Part shown: piece by piece, positions 1-10,383 of the stretch
Numbering within the stretch: position 1 is the first letter of the stretch
Layout: each line of letters begins with the position of its first letter
DNA from: Enoplolaimus lenunculus
Taxonomy: Eukaryota; Nematoda; Enoplea; Enoplida; Thoracostomopsidae
Length of the DNA: 64,000 bases
Direction: 5' to 3'
Assembly (NCBI GenBank): GCA_030248215.1
Contig: JASANG010001689.1
Span: 59,845 to 123,844, forward strand
Made by a program: the position numbers and the translations under genes
The notes under the pieces: generated by a model
What the model was told of the DNA's origin: nothing
The model's database searches: none
Seen by the model: only the letters and a program-made list of their open reading frames with translations

Positions 1-457
1 TGACGCGTTCTTAATACTTGTAATGTAATTTAAAAGTCAATTTGCAAACTGCATATTACGTTACTGCAATGCATTCCTGGTTACGCATACAAATAGGATT
101 CAATTACCTGGAATTGAATATTGTTTAAAATATTATTTTCAAACTGAATTCTGTTTTCCACCACTGTATGACTCCTTATTATGGACCCTGCAGTATATAG
201 ATTTCAAGTTGACGTTTTTCTTCGAATCAAAATGACAACCCACTGGCAGTACTTCAATTCGCTTCTTTGAAAACCTATTGCTTATTGCTTGCATTGCGCT
301 ACGGCAATTTGTGAATACGGTCTCTGGTTTCAAGAAGGTGTAACAAATCCAAGCCAGGTTTAATAAAACTTGAAAAGCCAATGTAAATTAAAAGGTTAAA
401 TTCTTATGAAAACCGGGAGATGGTCAAAACAAAAACGAATATAAGCCGAAAAACGAA
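1..457. other. Unassigned sequence
   Basis: Intergenic or intronic sequence downstream of the last visible MAP7-like exon on the minus strand. A minus-strand open frame at 139-381 has no ATG start and no convincing splice pair, so I do not call it. Confidence 0.4.
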
Positions 458-665
458 CACTGTAAAAAATGGTGAGCCAAATTGAGTCTCTCGGAAATAG
501 GCTTTTCCAAACTACACAAACTGAGTCAAATTCGACTCCGGCAGAGTCAAACGTGCGATATAGTGAATCGAATTTGACTCTGGTGGAGTCGAATTTGACT
601 CAGTTTGTGTAGTCAAGACAAGCCTGTTTGCGAGAGAGTCAATTTGACTCACCATTTTTTGCAGT
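458..665. mobile_element. Fold-back MITE, family D, copy 1
   Basis: The ends read CACTGTAAAAAATGG and ...TTTTTTGCAGT. The whole body is an imperfect palindrome built from GAGTCAAATTTGACTC-type words, so a single strand can fold into one long hairpin. Further copies lie at 3189, 19712 (truncated), 39796, 42074, 57227 and 59925. CACTG-type ends are seen here; the superfamily is not determined. Confidence 0.85.
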
Positions 666-1159
666 TAAGAAGCAATTATAAATTTTAGCTTGCAATTTGC
701 GAAATTTATTGGGTGTTGTGGATTCTAGAGGTTTGCGAATTGTGTACTTAACAGACGAGTGTTCTGATTTCCACGGACGTCTCATTCCGACAACAAATAC
801 ATTGTTCTGAGACATGAGCCGGTCTGACAGAAGAACATCGAAACGCGGATTTTTTTATGGTTTTCGGTTCTGCTATTTCAAAACTCTGAATCATACTTCA
901 TTCGGCCCACGTTAATAATTGGAACCTGCCCAGAAGGAAACAAAAAGACTGGGAGGAGACGTAGACTTACGCTTAGGCTTATTCTTAATGGCAGGCCGCT
1001 AAAATTAGCATGGGCCCTTAGTTTGTAAAAATAAGCCGTATGTTTGAAGACCTATCGATAGAGTTTCAAGTAGCAAATCGAGGGGTTGACCTTAGATTCA
1101 AATCAAAGAAACTCAGAAACAAGAATTTTCTATATATTAAACCATTGCAATAAAGATCC
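666..1159. other. Unassigned sequence
   Basis: No gene, RNA or recognisable repeat seen. Confidence 0.4.
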
Positions 1160-1286
1160 GTATTCTCAAATGTGTATAGCACTTATTACTCAGATAAAGA
1201 GTTGGATTACGACGCTCACTTATCAGTTCAAAAGTTACACAACCTATCACCATTTGGCTATAGGTGGTACACACATTTGAGAATAC
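1160..1286. mobile_element. Short TIR element, family P, copy 1
   Basis: The inverted ends are GTATTCTCAAATGTGTATAG and CACACATTTGAGAATAC. The same ends recur near 32366, 39284, 57040, 60664/61169 and 61776. It is a non-coding MITE; its flanking duplication is not clear. Confidence 0.7.
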
Positions 1287-1583
1287 TATTATGCGTCGTC
1301 CACTTTATCTTGCGCCAGCGTTGTGGAAAATGAAACTCAATTTCCCACTTTACCTGGTGAAAGTTTAACAATTTGGAAATTGAGAAGATCTAAAATACGT
1401 AGTGGTAAATTGAAATAATTTTAAACTAATTTTAAAATTTTACCACTAGTTTTAAATTGAAGTAAAATCAATTTTAAACTTCCCTGTTTGTTTACATAAC
1501 CTGACCTTTAAATTGAAAACCAGACACTAAGTCATGAAGGAAATTGATAAGAAAACTTTTAGAGTCGTTAATGACTCTTTACA
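1287..1583. other. Unassigned AT-rich sequence
   Basis: Low-complexity AT-rich stretch with repeated AAATTTTAAA-like words. No gene seen. Confidence 0.4.
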
Positions 1584-1851
1584 AGAGTGTGCAACTGGGT
1601 ACATTCTGCGTAGAAGAGAATGTAGCCTGCACGCGTTGCGTTGTCGCCCTACCCCCCTTTGTTTAGAGGGGGGTACAATCGGTGCGAACCGTGGCACTTT
1701 ATGTATGCGGCGTCAAACACGCTCCCTTATAGTTTAACTTAGGTATACACATGTGATAGCGACCCCACCCTCTAAACTAGGGGGGGTCAGCCAGAAACGC
1801 AACCCCCAGTGGAACATTTGTACCATGCGGGACCCCAAGAGTTGCACACTC
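1584..1851. mobile_element. TIR element, family I, copy 1
   Basis: The ends are AGAGTGTGCAACT and AGTTGCACACTC, with inner complementary blocks around CCCCCCTTTGTTTAGAGGGG and CTCTAAACTAGGGGGGG. A relative lies at 18330-18640, and a degraded piece is at about 15218-15290. Confidence 0.7.
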
Positions 1852-1881
1852 CTGTTATTTTTCACTCTTGATATCACTAAC

Positions 1882-2065
1882 CTTCGTCTCTTCAACTAGG
1901 AGTTGATTAGCTGCTGCTTGCGCTCGTTCAGATTGAGCTCGAGCTATTGCTTCCGTGAGTCGCTGCTCTTCTGCCCGTTTGAGCTCTGCAACCATATCAG
2001 CTTCTTCTTTCAGTTGTCTTTGATATTCTTCCTCCTCATGTTGACGTTTTCGCTGTTCTTCATGC
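1882..2065 (-). CDS. MAP7/ensconsin-like protein, MAP7-domain exon 2
   Basis: Coiled-coil exon. The minus-strand acceptor is AACAATTTTTAG before GCATGAAG, and the donor is ACGAAG/GTTAGT. It encodes about 61 residues beginning HEEQRKRQHEEEEYQRQ and ending LLVEETK, rich in Glu, Arg, Gln and Ala. Its phase fits the exon at 2454-2560 exactly: the AG of that exon plus the leading G here make Arg. The pair reads as one charged helix resembling the C-terminal MAP7 domain, which in known MAP7 proteins binds kinesin-1 heavy chain. The ATP- and microtubule-related roles are family knowledge; the helix is what I see. Later exons must lie below position 1882 or outside the window. Confidence 0.7.
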
Positions 2066-2069
2066 CTAA

Positions 2070-2345
2070 AAATTGTTAACCGTTTCTCACATGAATATTT
2101 TTTATTTCATCTAATATCTAATCTTAATTTAATATCATTCAAATACTGGACTTTAATGTGGGAGGTGTTACCAATACCGTTCAGATGTAAAAGTCGCTAA
2201 TCCAGCCTGAGTGGACTCTCACGTCTTTTGGAGATTTTGTACCGCATATACGCGTAATAACTGTTGAACGTTGAGCAGTGTATATATTTCATGTACACAG
2301 TTCGTGCTGAGTTGCTATACCATATGTGAGAAGGAATGAAGACTT
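2070..2345. repeat. tRNA-derived SINE, family S1, diverged copy
   Basis: Matches the S1 consensus seen at 36426, 47395 and 50270: TTCTCACATGAATATTTT at one end, CTCACGTCTT and GTGTATATA motifs in the middle, and GAGTTGCTAT...ATGTGAG at the other end. It lies in the intron between the two MAP7-domain exons. Confidence 0.55.
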
Positions 2346-2453
2346 GTTCTTGGAGGGGGGTTGAAATTCTGAAATGATACAAGGTAAGCATTCTAATCGC
2401 CGAACTAAACTTCAGTTCAAACATTTTTTGTTCCTGTTCCAACTGACGCATAC

Positions 2454-2560
2454 CTCAAATCTTCAAGTTTCTGCTTGGCAGCCCGGCGTTTTTCAGCGAG
2501 TGCTCGTTTTGCTTCATGCTCAGTCATTATTCGACATTGGACCCCAGATGGCGCGGGTGT
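2454..2560 (-). CDS. MAP7/ensconsin-like protein, MAP7-domain exon 1
   Basis: The minus-strand acceptor is TTCGTATCACAG and the donor is GATTTGAG/GTATGC. The exon encodes 35 residues beginning TPAPSGVQ and continuing MTEHEAKRALAEKRRAAKQ. The pattern Glu-Ala-x-Arg-x-Leu-Ala-Glu-Lys-Arg-Arg is what I recognise as the opening of the MAP7 domain of vertebrate MAP7 and MAP7D proteins. The splice phase to the next exon (1882-2065) is compatible. The phase to the large upstream exon is not directly compatible if that exon ends at 3701, so a small exon in between may be missing from this list. Confidence 0.72.
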
Positions 2561-2653
2561 CTGTGATACGAACATTGACATATTCATTTCGTTCAAACCT
2601 CCGTCTTCGTCTAAAATTATTAAAGGATACGAACCTAAGTCTAAGCCTAATCT

Positions 2654-2812
2654 GGCCTATGCAAAGAACAGGAGCGGAACAGTACTATAAGCATATTCCT
2701 AAGCCTAAGCCTAAGCCTAAGCCTAAGCCACGCAAAAATTTAGTCTAAAGCTTAAGCTTACTATTTTCTAGTCACACAGAAAAACGTTCCGCTTGTGATC
2801 TTTACATGGGCC
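2654..2812 (+). mobile_element. Family A MITE with GCCTAA array
   Basis: The left end is GGCCTATGCAAAGAACAGG and the right end CTTTACATGGGCC, an inverted pair. The interior holds the family A landmarks: AGTACTATAAGCATATTCC, a short CCTAAG array, then TTTAGTCTAAAGCTTAAGC. It is intronic in the MAP7-like gene. Confidence 0.8.
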
Positions 2813-3188
2813 GCTAAACCTAATGCAAAACTGCGAAATATTTACTTTCTAAATTAACCCTTGAAATCAGCTTAATCAGCATATTCACGCTTAAATCTAC
2901 AAGGTATTTTGATTAGCAATGGACATTATGATTTCCGTGAAAAGGCAACGCGTTTCATGTTTTTTGAATTTTGCAATTTTTAAACTGACCATACAAAACT
3001 TGTCCGATTCTGAGAATGGAAGGTCTCCAAAATCAAAAATTCTTATTTAATCCGCCGGACACTCAACATAAAATTCAGCTGCGCCACAAAAGTGTCCGAG
3101 AAGATTGTTAGCAACCACTCGTTGAGGTAGAGTTATTAACAGGTTGCTGATAGTGTTTTAAAAAGTATTGACCCTACCTTGATGCGTA
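2813..3188. other. Intronic unassigned sequence
   Basis: No feature recognised. Confidence 0.4.
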
Positions 3189-3390
3189 CACTGCAAAAAA
3201 ATGGGAAGTCAAATTGACTGTCTCCGAAATAGGCTTTTCGGGACTACACAAATTGAGTTAAAATTAAGAGTCATATTTGATTCACTGAGTCGCACGTTTG
3301 AGTCTGGCGGAGTCAAATTTGACTCAGTTTGTGTAGTCCCGAAAAGCCTATTTTGAAGAGAGTCAATTTGATTCACCAGTTTTTACAGTG
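3189..3390. mobile_element. Fold-back MITE, family D, copy 2
   Basis: Starts CACTGCAAAAAAATGGG and ends TTTTTACAGTG. It has palindromic GAGTCAAATTTGACTC-type content and lies in a MAP7-like gene intron. Confidence 0.85.
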
Positions 3391-3700
3391 TATCACAAAC
3401 GGGTTTTGTGACTACTGTTGAGGTAGAGACAACATATAATTTTCGTTGAAGTAGGATCAACGAGCGGTTTGGTATTAACTCTCACGTATTACACTTTTTG
3501 TATCACAGCTGAATCTTATATTGTGAATCAAGCACTGGGAAAAACACATTGTGAGCTTCTGATGAACAATTTATGCCGTAAAATATTCAGCTCAACTGCG
3601 CTGTTGTGGCATTGATCCTCAATCTGTCTGGATTCAATCCACGTTGGGATGTCACCGCTCAACCGGTTACGTAATTCTTAGTCCTTAAACACTAATTTAC
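3391..3700. other. Intron or 3' flank next to the large MAP7-like exon
   Basis: No strong feature. A weak tRNA-like block on the minus strand (about 3598-3672) lacks a good B box, so I do not call it. Confidence 0.35.
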
Positions 3701-6700
3701 CATTGGAATCATCAAACCGAGGACTCCCAGTATTTCGCCAAGTTTCAACGCTGTCACTATCGCTATACCAGTTCACCAATGGGCGGCAAGCTGGAACATC
3801 CGGATCCGAGTCGTGCAATTGACCGTTCACCGCCTTACGGGATCCAGAAGAGCTTTCGCCACTAGCGTCCAGATTTTTCACGGCGGCATCGTTCGTTTGA
3901 GCGAGATCTAAACCCAGTTTTCTTGATGAAGCATCTAAGCCAGGGCTAGAATTATTTGCCGCGACGGGGTTCTTAGGAATAAACTGTTCTTCGCTGCCAC
4001 CAGTAGCCTCGGTCGAGCCTGCCGCCAGGTCTGTCCCGGAGTCGATGTTAATTTGCGGGATGCGTGACGGGATATTCTGCTTTGGTGATGTAATGGTAGA
4101 ATTGATCTGATTCGACGACGAATGCAGAATATAACCGGATGTTCCGACAATGTTCAAATCAGATCCCTTAAGTTCCATGCTGATCGTACCAGGTTCTTCT
4201 GGCGCTTTGTCTTTGAAACGCCGCATTGGTTTACAGGGTCTCTGATTTTCGTGTGAACTGTTTATTGGAAGCACGGGTAGACTAGCCGTAGGATCATTAT
4301 AGAACATATCGAACACAGTACCTTGAAATAAGCATTTATCGTCAGAGTTATTACAGTTAGAACCTTTAGAAATTTGTGACGAATTGTCAACAGCTAAATT
4401 AGTTTTAAGCCATGAGATCCGATCCGGTGACCAAGTGCTGGGATTGGAGCCATTTATTCCAGGAGATGTCCCTAGAAACTTGTTAGATCCAACTGGAGTG
4501 AAACTTAAGTTCGAAGACGACAACGCTGGATATTCTACGGTTGGATCGGTATGCTCACAACTGACGGCTGTTGGTTGAAACACGCAGAAATTACTAAACT
4601 CATCGCTTGATTTCCAAGTTTCGATCAAATTTTGACCGAATTCCAGTTGAGAATTTATGTTTTCCAAGTCTCGCGATTGTTCTTTGCGGCTGTTTGGAGT
4701 GAAGCCTGACCATTTGTCACCAGACGTCTGTGAAGATTCAGTTGAGCTGCGACCAGGTAAGCAGTCTTGGCTTGAATTTACACTTTTCTCATTGTATTCA
4801 ACCGAAACTACAAAGATGTTTCGAAATTGTTGATCAGAACTATTTTCAACGGCGCTATCCCACAGTGATAAACTAGTCGATTTCGGTTCTTCAACTGGTG
4901 GCAGATTCCAATCGTTTTGTCCTATTGCGACTTTAGAAGGATTGTCGGTGTTTTTTGAATACTGGCTGTTATCTGTCACCAACGGCTTTGTCGATACTTC
5001 TTCATAGTCCAACTCGTTGTCTCGATACCCACTTTGTCGAATGTCGTGTTCATTGCTAGACGGACCCTCGTAGCACCCTGGCCTTTGCGTCGCCCCCTCA
5101 GACTTGAGTTCTTTATACGCACCATCGATTGCTTCGACAAACCGCCGAGGAGTTTCACCATCGAACACCGAATCTGAATCGCTTCCACAGTCATCTGCTT
5201 GCGTTTGCACAAGTCTAGACGCAGATCTGGGAGACGACGGCGTCGTCTTTTGATCTTCTCCAGCTATCACAGATGGTACGTAAGATAATTCTTCCGGCCC
5301 AGATCTCGTGCAAGATTCTTCGTTGAGCCCCAGATCGTCCAGATTTGAGCTTGCAGTCGATATACCGCTGGTGTTGTCAGACCGAGATACACTCAGTAGA
5401 CTTTTATCGGTGTCTGGGTTTGCGTTTGCGCTCGGGTTGTTGCTGGTGGGTACGAATTTTGGATTCAATTTGTGAGCAAGCGAGATGATATTTTCGCGAT
5501 ATTGAGGCGCCGACAGAGGAACGTTACCAAGCTTCTGAGCCAGATCGAGCGCATTTGATTGGAAACTTTGGTTTGAAACTGTCCACTGAGGGGATCCCGG
5601 CACATCTTCGGATTGAAATCGGTTCAAAACCACGTTGTAGGCGGCTTCAGATGCGTCAATCGAATAATTCAACGTATGTTCGGCCTTGATTTCTCGTGCC
5701 CATTTGTTCTTGGTCACTGCTCGTAACGATTCGTCTTCACTACTCGATGTACTGCTGGACATTTGTCTTCCGCTGCTGGTCGCTTGTCTTCCGCTGTTGG
5801 TTGCTTGTCTTCCACTGTTGGTCACTTGTCGTCTGTTTGTATCTTTGCTTTCTTGCGCTTGCTGCCGTGATATTATTCGACGTTGGCGGCGTTGTGGCTT
5901 ACCACTGTCGATTTCGGTGGTTTCGCTTTCTGATTTTTGCCGTTGTTGGCCGTGTCGATTTCTATCATTGTTGTCATTACTGTTTTCTTCTCCGTTTTTC
6001 GTTTGCTGTCCGTCCGTTTGTTGCTTTCTTTTCTCAGCATCAGGTTGACAACCGCTGTGACCACTGCTCGAACAGCTGGACGTTGTTGATTGAGGTGTTG
6101 GCTCGCGTTCTTCGTTCAAATTCAACGCAGACTCCGTTAGCTTCTGAGCTGAATTTGAGGACGAGAATTTCGCAAGAGCTTCGGCAAATTTTGCGGGTGT
6201 TCTTGGCGATAAGACTTGTCCAGTGAGAAGCGAATGAGAAATCGGTTCTGGTCGGGTTTGCTCCGAGTGGTTTAGCACCAACAACGGCTTGGTAGGTATT
6301 TCAATTTCAATTCCATCACGATCGAACATAGGCATGGATTCATCATAGTGATTTGACCACTGAGCACCAGGTTCTTTATCGCTTGAAGGTCTTTCAGCCA
6401 AGTTTAGCGGTTGCGGTCCTCGTGGAGTTGGCGAATCAGCAGATGATGTTGATATAGTTCGAGCGGTTTGTTTGATCTGTCTAGACTCGGCTATAGCGGC
6501 TTCTTTCAAGTGTCTGACGGTGCTGCCGCCAGACGCTTCAAAGTAACCGCTCCAATCTTCTGAGCTCGAGTCGAGTTCGATACCATCATCATCGAATCGC
6601 AGCGCTTCTTCCTTGGTAAACGTATTTTGTCGTTTCGGTTGTTCATGGGCAGCGTTGTTTGTCGTTTCCGCAGTCGATGTTGCTGGTTCCCTGTTTGCTG

Positions 6701-7298
6701 ACTGCTGGTCGCTACGTTTGCCAGGACTGTCTTTAGTTTCTACGTGCTGCGAATTTCCAACACGATCTTCCGCGGTGTCTTTTGCTTTATTAGCTTTAAT
6801 TTCTTCGTATCCAGTTCCCGTTTGACCCGGCTTATACTGTGTTGGCGGTTGCTTGCTCGATGCGTACAACTTGCGAAGTCCGCTAATTGTCGTTAAGCTA
6901 GAGGATGCTGGCGAATCATGATTTGTCATTACATCCGTGTTTGTGTTGAATAAATTTTTTCCACGCGATTGGCTTGACCGCGAAGTTTTCGACGCTACGT
7001 CAGCAGTGTTGGTAGTTCGGCTTGGCGGTTTTGCAGCAACAGCCACTGGATTTAGTTCATTGCGATTGTGTGATTTTTCGGCAATACGTTTGGTTTCATC
7101 GATATTTTTCATTTGACCAGTAACCAAAGAATCTTGCTTGTCTTTGCCAGAGGGTTTCCCACCAAGACGGTCAGTAGTTCTGGTATCTTTACGGGGTCTA
7201 GCAGATCTGGCAGATGCGACGGCGGACGGGCGGTATGAAAATGGCGACTCAGGACTTCGTAACGTGCCAACGGAATGTGGATTTGTGCGAGAGTCATC
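3678..7298 (-). CDS. MAP7/ensconsin-like protein, large disordered central exon
   Basis: One minus-strand open frame of about 1200 codons. It is entered at an acceptor (ATTTGTTTTAG before GATGACTCT, exon edge 7298), so it is an internal exon with no start codon of its own. The protein is Ser/Asn/Gln/Thr-rich and predicted disordered. It begins DDSRTNPHSVGTLRSP and includes four near-identical seven-residue repeats (ATNSGRQ type) near 5760-5830. Long disordered linkers between an N-terminal coiled coil and the C-terminal MAP7 domain are usual in this family, though this one is very long. Phase 0 joins it to the exon at 8714-8970. The low end is uncertain: either a donor CCAATG/GTAAAT at 3701 or the TAA at 3678. 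The MAP7-domain exons beyond favour splicing at 3701. Confidence 0.75.
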   Translation of the reverse strand, partial: DDSRTNPHSVGTLRSPESPFSYRPSAVASARSARPRKDTRTTDRLGGKPSGKDKQDSLVTGQMKNIDETKRIAEKSHNRNELNPVAVAAKPPSRTTNTADVASKTSRSSQSRGKNLFNTNTDVMTNHDSPASSSLTTISGLRKLYASSKQPPTQYKPGQTGTGYEEIKANKAKDTAEDRVGNSQHVETKDSPGKRSDQQSANREPATSTAETTNNAAHEQPKRQNTFTKEEALRFDDDGIELDSSSEDWSGYFEASGGSTVRHLKEAAIAESRQIKQTARTISTSSADSPTPRGPQPLNLAERPSSDKEPGAQWSNHYDESMPMFDRDGIEIEIPTKPLLVLNHSEQTRPEPISHSLLTGQVLSPRTPAKFAEALAKFSSSNSAQKLTESALNLNEEREPTPQSTTSSCSSSGHSGCQPDAEKRKQQTDGQQTKNGEENSNDNNDRNRHGQQRQKSESETTEIDSGKPQRRQRRIISRQQAQESKDTNRRQVTNSGRQATNSGRQATSSGRQMSSSTSSSEDESLRAVTKNKWAREIKAEHTLNYSIDASEAAYNVVLNRFQSEDVPGSPQWTVSNQSFQSNALDLAQKLGNVPLSAPQYRENIISLAHKLNPKFVPTSNNPSANANPDTDKSLLSVSRSDNTSGISTASSNLDDLGLNEESCTRSGPEELSYVPSVIAGEDQKTTPSSPRSASRLVQTQADDCGSDSDSVFDGETPRRFVEAIDGAYKELKSEGATQRPGCYEGPSSNEHDIRQSGYRDNELDYEEVSTKPLVTDNSQYSKNTDNPSKVAIGQNDWNLPPVEEPKSTSLSLWDSAVENSSDQQFRNIFVVSVEYNEKSVNSSQDCLPGRSSTESSQTSGDKWSGFTPNSRKEQSRDLENINSQLEFGQNLIETWKSSDEFSNFCVFQPTAVSCEHTDPTVEYPALSSSNLSFTPVGSNKFLGTSPGINGSNPSTWSPDRISWLKTNLAVDNSSQISKGSNCNNSDDKCLFQGTVFDMFYNDPTASLPVLPINSSHENQRPCKPMRRFKDKAPEEPGTISMELKGSDLNIVGTSGYILHSSSNQINSTITSPKQNIPSRIPQINIDSGTDLAAGSTEATGGSEEQFIPKNPVAANNSSPGLDASSRKLGLDLAQTNDAAVKNLDASGESSSGSRKAVNGQLHDSDPDVPACRPLVNWYSDSDSVETWRNTGSPRFDDSNGKLVFKD

Positions 7299-7729
7299 CT
7301 AAAACAAATAGTTGTATATTTTCTCCCACAAAAATTGCCTCACATAAGGTCCAGTTTAATAAACTAGGCTTAGGGTTAATCATAGGTTTAGCTATTGGCT
7401 TAGGCTTAAGCTTAGGAAAAAAATGAACAATATATCTAGCAGATTTTAACACTACTGTTAGGAGAAATAAACAAATACCTTATAATATTTAGAAAAGTTT
7501 GATTATTTTTTGTTTCAAGTAAAGGCTTATAAAAAATAATTACGTCTGATGAAAAACTGGCTTTGAGTAGGAAATAGAACTGGTAAGAAAGTTTAAATCG
7601 TTAGGCTAAAACGGGGCTTGATTCCACCGACCATGCATATCACAGAAGCGATAAATTTTTTTCAAACTCTAAAAATGAAATACATGTGCATATATACCTG
7701 AATAATAAGTTTAAATAAGCATAACTACT
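7299..7729. other. Intronic sequence with a short TTAGGC-type remnant
   Basis: A degenerate CTTAGGCTTAAGCTTAGG run lies at about 7360-7415. The rest is AT-rich and unassigned. Confidence 0.45.
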
Positions 7730-7731
7730 TA

Positions 7732-8159
7732 CTGTAGTGACCCGGAATAACAGGGTGGTAATAAGAGGGTGTCCCCATTTTGAGTCTCAATCAATAGTAG
7801 AACGTATTCCTAATAAGAGTCCGTAAGCGGATAGAGTCCCTAGAGTCCCTAATCTCTAATTAGAGTCTATAAATGTCAATTATCCCTAATTGTAGCGCAT
7901 AAATGACTCCAGGACCAATAAATTTGAGTTCGAAACTTTAAAGCGTAATAACGTTGTAATATCGCTCAAGCTATTGACACAAGACAAAGAAACGTTTAAT
8001 TCAACGGATACTTGCAATACCGGATATATTATATCAGTAACGAAGTGTGACGGACGACGGGTTAAAAATAAATAACAGTCCGTAACCGAATAACAGGGGT
8101 GCGTACTGTCTGGAGAGCCCAAATGAAAGTCAGTCCCCCTCTTATTCGGGTCACTACAG
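7732..8159. mobile_element. Mariner-like MITE, family C, copy 1 (full length)
   Basis: The inverted ends are CTGTAGTGACCCGGAATAA and TTATTCGGGTCACTACAG, flanked by TA on both sides (7730-7731, 8160-8161), as for a Tc1/mariner-type target. The body contains AGAGTCCGTAAGCGGATAGAG and the ACTCCAGGACCAATAAA...CTTTAAAGCG block used to spot other copies. It is non-coding and lies in an intron. Confidence 0.85.
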
Positions 8160-8713
8160 TAAATACTGATTTCTTGCGAAAATACCTGACCTTAGCAGAT
8201 CGAAGTGGGGCATACGAACCTGTTGGACCACATCATGACACGAGGTGGGGCGGCACTGAAATGGCCGCTCCATGAGGCAGATCGGACCATATTGAGTAAA
8301 AATGGGACAAAAATAAGAGATAATATGTTTCACCCGGTATTGAACATTTAAGCTCATAAGTAAACTGAATAATTTTTCGGCAAAGTAAATGTTTTATAAT
8401 CATTAGCCAAAATGTTTCTGGTCAGTCGCTTGCTATTTTAAAGTTGTACTTTATAAGACAAATATTGAAACTAAATTGCATTAAAATATGAAAATCGAAA
8501 TAAAAATCGCCCAAATGGTGGTATTTTTCTACTATATAACTGCTATTTTTGTGGTACAGGTGGTCCAACGTTTTTCCGTGAAGTTAAATAGGGCCCTGAT
8601 GGCCCCACAAAATCTTTCACATCTATCTGTGCCTTACCTGGTGCTTCATGTTTGCAAAATTTTGGAAACCAACACCCAACATTTCCTTATTATTTAAATG
8701 AATTATTTCATAC
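8160..8713. other. Intronic unassigned sequence
   Basis: No gene or known repeat family seen. Confidence 0.4.
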
Positions 8714-8970
8714 CTGTGGTGACTTAGCTAATTTTCCAGCGTTTCGATTGGCTGTTGCGTCACCGACACGTGATTTGATTGGATACTCACGTCGTGGTTG
8801 AGCTGCTTTCATTGGTTGTTTCGGTGGCGGTGGAACACGAGATCCAAATGCGATTGGCTGCTGACAAACTCGTGAGGATACAGGGCGCTGCCGACTAGGG
8901 ATAGAGTTTAAGCCATACCCGGTCGGATGTGAACGGGGTCGTAAGTTCAAAGCGGAATGTGGAGTGCTAC
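8714..8970 (-). CDS. MAP7/ensconsin-like protein, Pro/Arg-rich exon
   Basis: The minus-strand acceptor is ATAACTGTTTCAG (exon edge 8970) and the donor is CACCACAG/GTATGA. It encodes about 85 residues starting STPHSALNLRPRSHPTGYG, basic and proline-rich, including VPPPPKQP, and ending NRNAGKLAKSPQ. It joins the next exon in phase 0 to give KSPQ-DDSRTN. Basic, proline-rich linkers of this kind help bind microtubules in MAP7-type proteins; that role is inference. Its 5' phase does not match the exon at 19998-20157 directly, so more exons probably lie between them. Confidence 0.7.
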
Positions 8971-9143
8971 CTGAAACAGTTATAGGAAATTATGCTCCGC
9001 TGAGAACAACTTTTTTGCTCTGTCACCGAAAATAACTGGGGAAAGACTAATTTAGCTTACATGCGCTGTCAGGTAACTACTGCAGAAAGGGATTTTCCGT
9101 CATGTCATTGATAAAATTACATGCGAGGTTGTATTCACACTGA

Positions 9144-9308
9144 AACTTATAAGCATATTCCTAAGCCTATGCCAATGCATAAGCCTAAGCCTAAGCGTAA
9201 GAATGAATTTATTCCTAAGCCTAAGCCAACCAAAGAATTTATCTAAAGCTTAAGCTTACTCTATTTTAATCCCAGAGAAAAACGTTCCGCCCCTGATCTT
9301 TACATGGA
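9144..9308 (+). mobile_element. Family A MITE, left-truncated
   Basis: Has TTATAAGCATATTCC, a CCTAAG array, AAGCTTAAGC, then GTTCCGCCCCTGATCTTTAC. The left inverted end is missing. Confidence 0.7.
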
Positions 9309-9338
9309 CTCGGATTTTGAAAGCTGCGGGGCATACCT

Positions 9339-9757
9339 ACTATAGTGACCCGACTAAGAGGGGGACTGATATTTATTTTGCCTCTCCAGAGGGTACCCCC
9401 CTGTTATTCGGTTGCGGACTGTTATTTATTTTTCACCCACGCTCCGCCATCCTTAGTTAGTGTTATATATCCGGTACTGCAACTATCCGCTGAATTAAAC
9501 GTTTATTTGTCTTGTGTCAATAGCTTGAGCGATAATCCAAGGCCTATACTTAGATATGTAGTGTTAAAATTTAAGTACGCTTTAAAGTTTCGAACTCAAA
9601 TCATTTGGGCCTGGAGTCCTTTGTGCACTACAATTAGCAATAATTGACATTTATGGACTCTAATGAAGGTTTAGGGACTCTATCCGCTTACGGACTCTTA
9701 TTAGGGATACGGACTCCTATTGATTGGTACGCAAAATGGGGACACCCTATTTGGGTT
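9339..9757. mobile_element. Family C MITE, decayed copy 2
   Basis: Starts CTATAGTGACCCGACTAAG. It has the same internal landmarks as copy 1 in the opposite order: GTTATTCGGTTGCGGACTG, then CTTATTAGGGATACGGACTC. The right end is degraded near 9757. Confidence 0.75.
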
Positions 9758-10381
9758 CAACATGTGCAAAATGTACCATCGAGCGTTGTATTTTTGCCCG
9801 TATCCCCTCAATTGGGTATAATCTTTTCTACACAGAATGTATCCAATGGTACGCTCTCACTAATCAAATCTTGGCCTGAGTAAAAAAATTGAAACAGTAC
9901 TAGTTTACAGGGTGCAACCGGAGGTGAAAAATACCGCAGCCGGAGGTCAACAAAATTTGCCAGAGTCGAAGCCGGAGGTGAGGCGAAATTCAGTAGTAAC
10001 GATAATGGTTAACTAGTCAATTCAAAACTAAGAAACTTGAACTACACGCCAGAGAACAAAAATTAACATATTAGATAGCTAAGAACCGCATTCAAATACG
10101 AAAACACAAGGTTAAAAGCCATTTCTGAGAAGCAAATCAGTTACTCGCGATATATACGCCGTGTCCCACAATCGTTGGTCTGTTCAAGCTAGAAATGGAA
10201 TCTGCCATCGCACACGCAGCGTTCGGCAGGAGAATAATTGTAATATTTTTCATCATTTTAAAATAGAATTTTTTAGAAATTTAAATTGAAATGTGGAACG
10301 ACCACGCGAAATCATGAGACGCTCACAAACTGAAATATGCAAAAAATTTTCAAAATCCGATCATTTTTATTCGGTAAACGC
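9758..10381. other. Unassigned sequence with a GTGCAACCGGAGGTG fragment
   Basis: 9907-9990 resembles one end of the hAT-like family that is whole at 20921-21314. The remainder is unassigned intronic sequence. Confidence 0.45.
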
Positions 10382-10383
10382 TA

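Noticed and set aside
139-381. 80-codon minus-strand frame as a further MAP7-like exon
   Set aside because: No convincing acceptor-donor pair and no helical charged composition.
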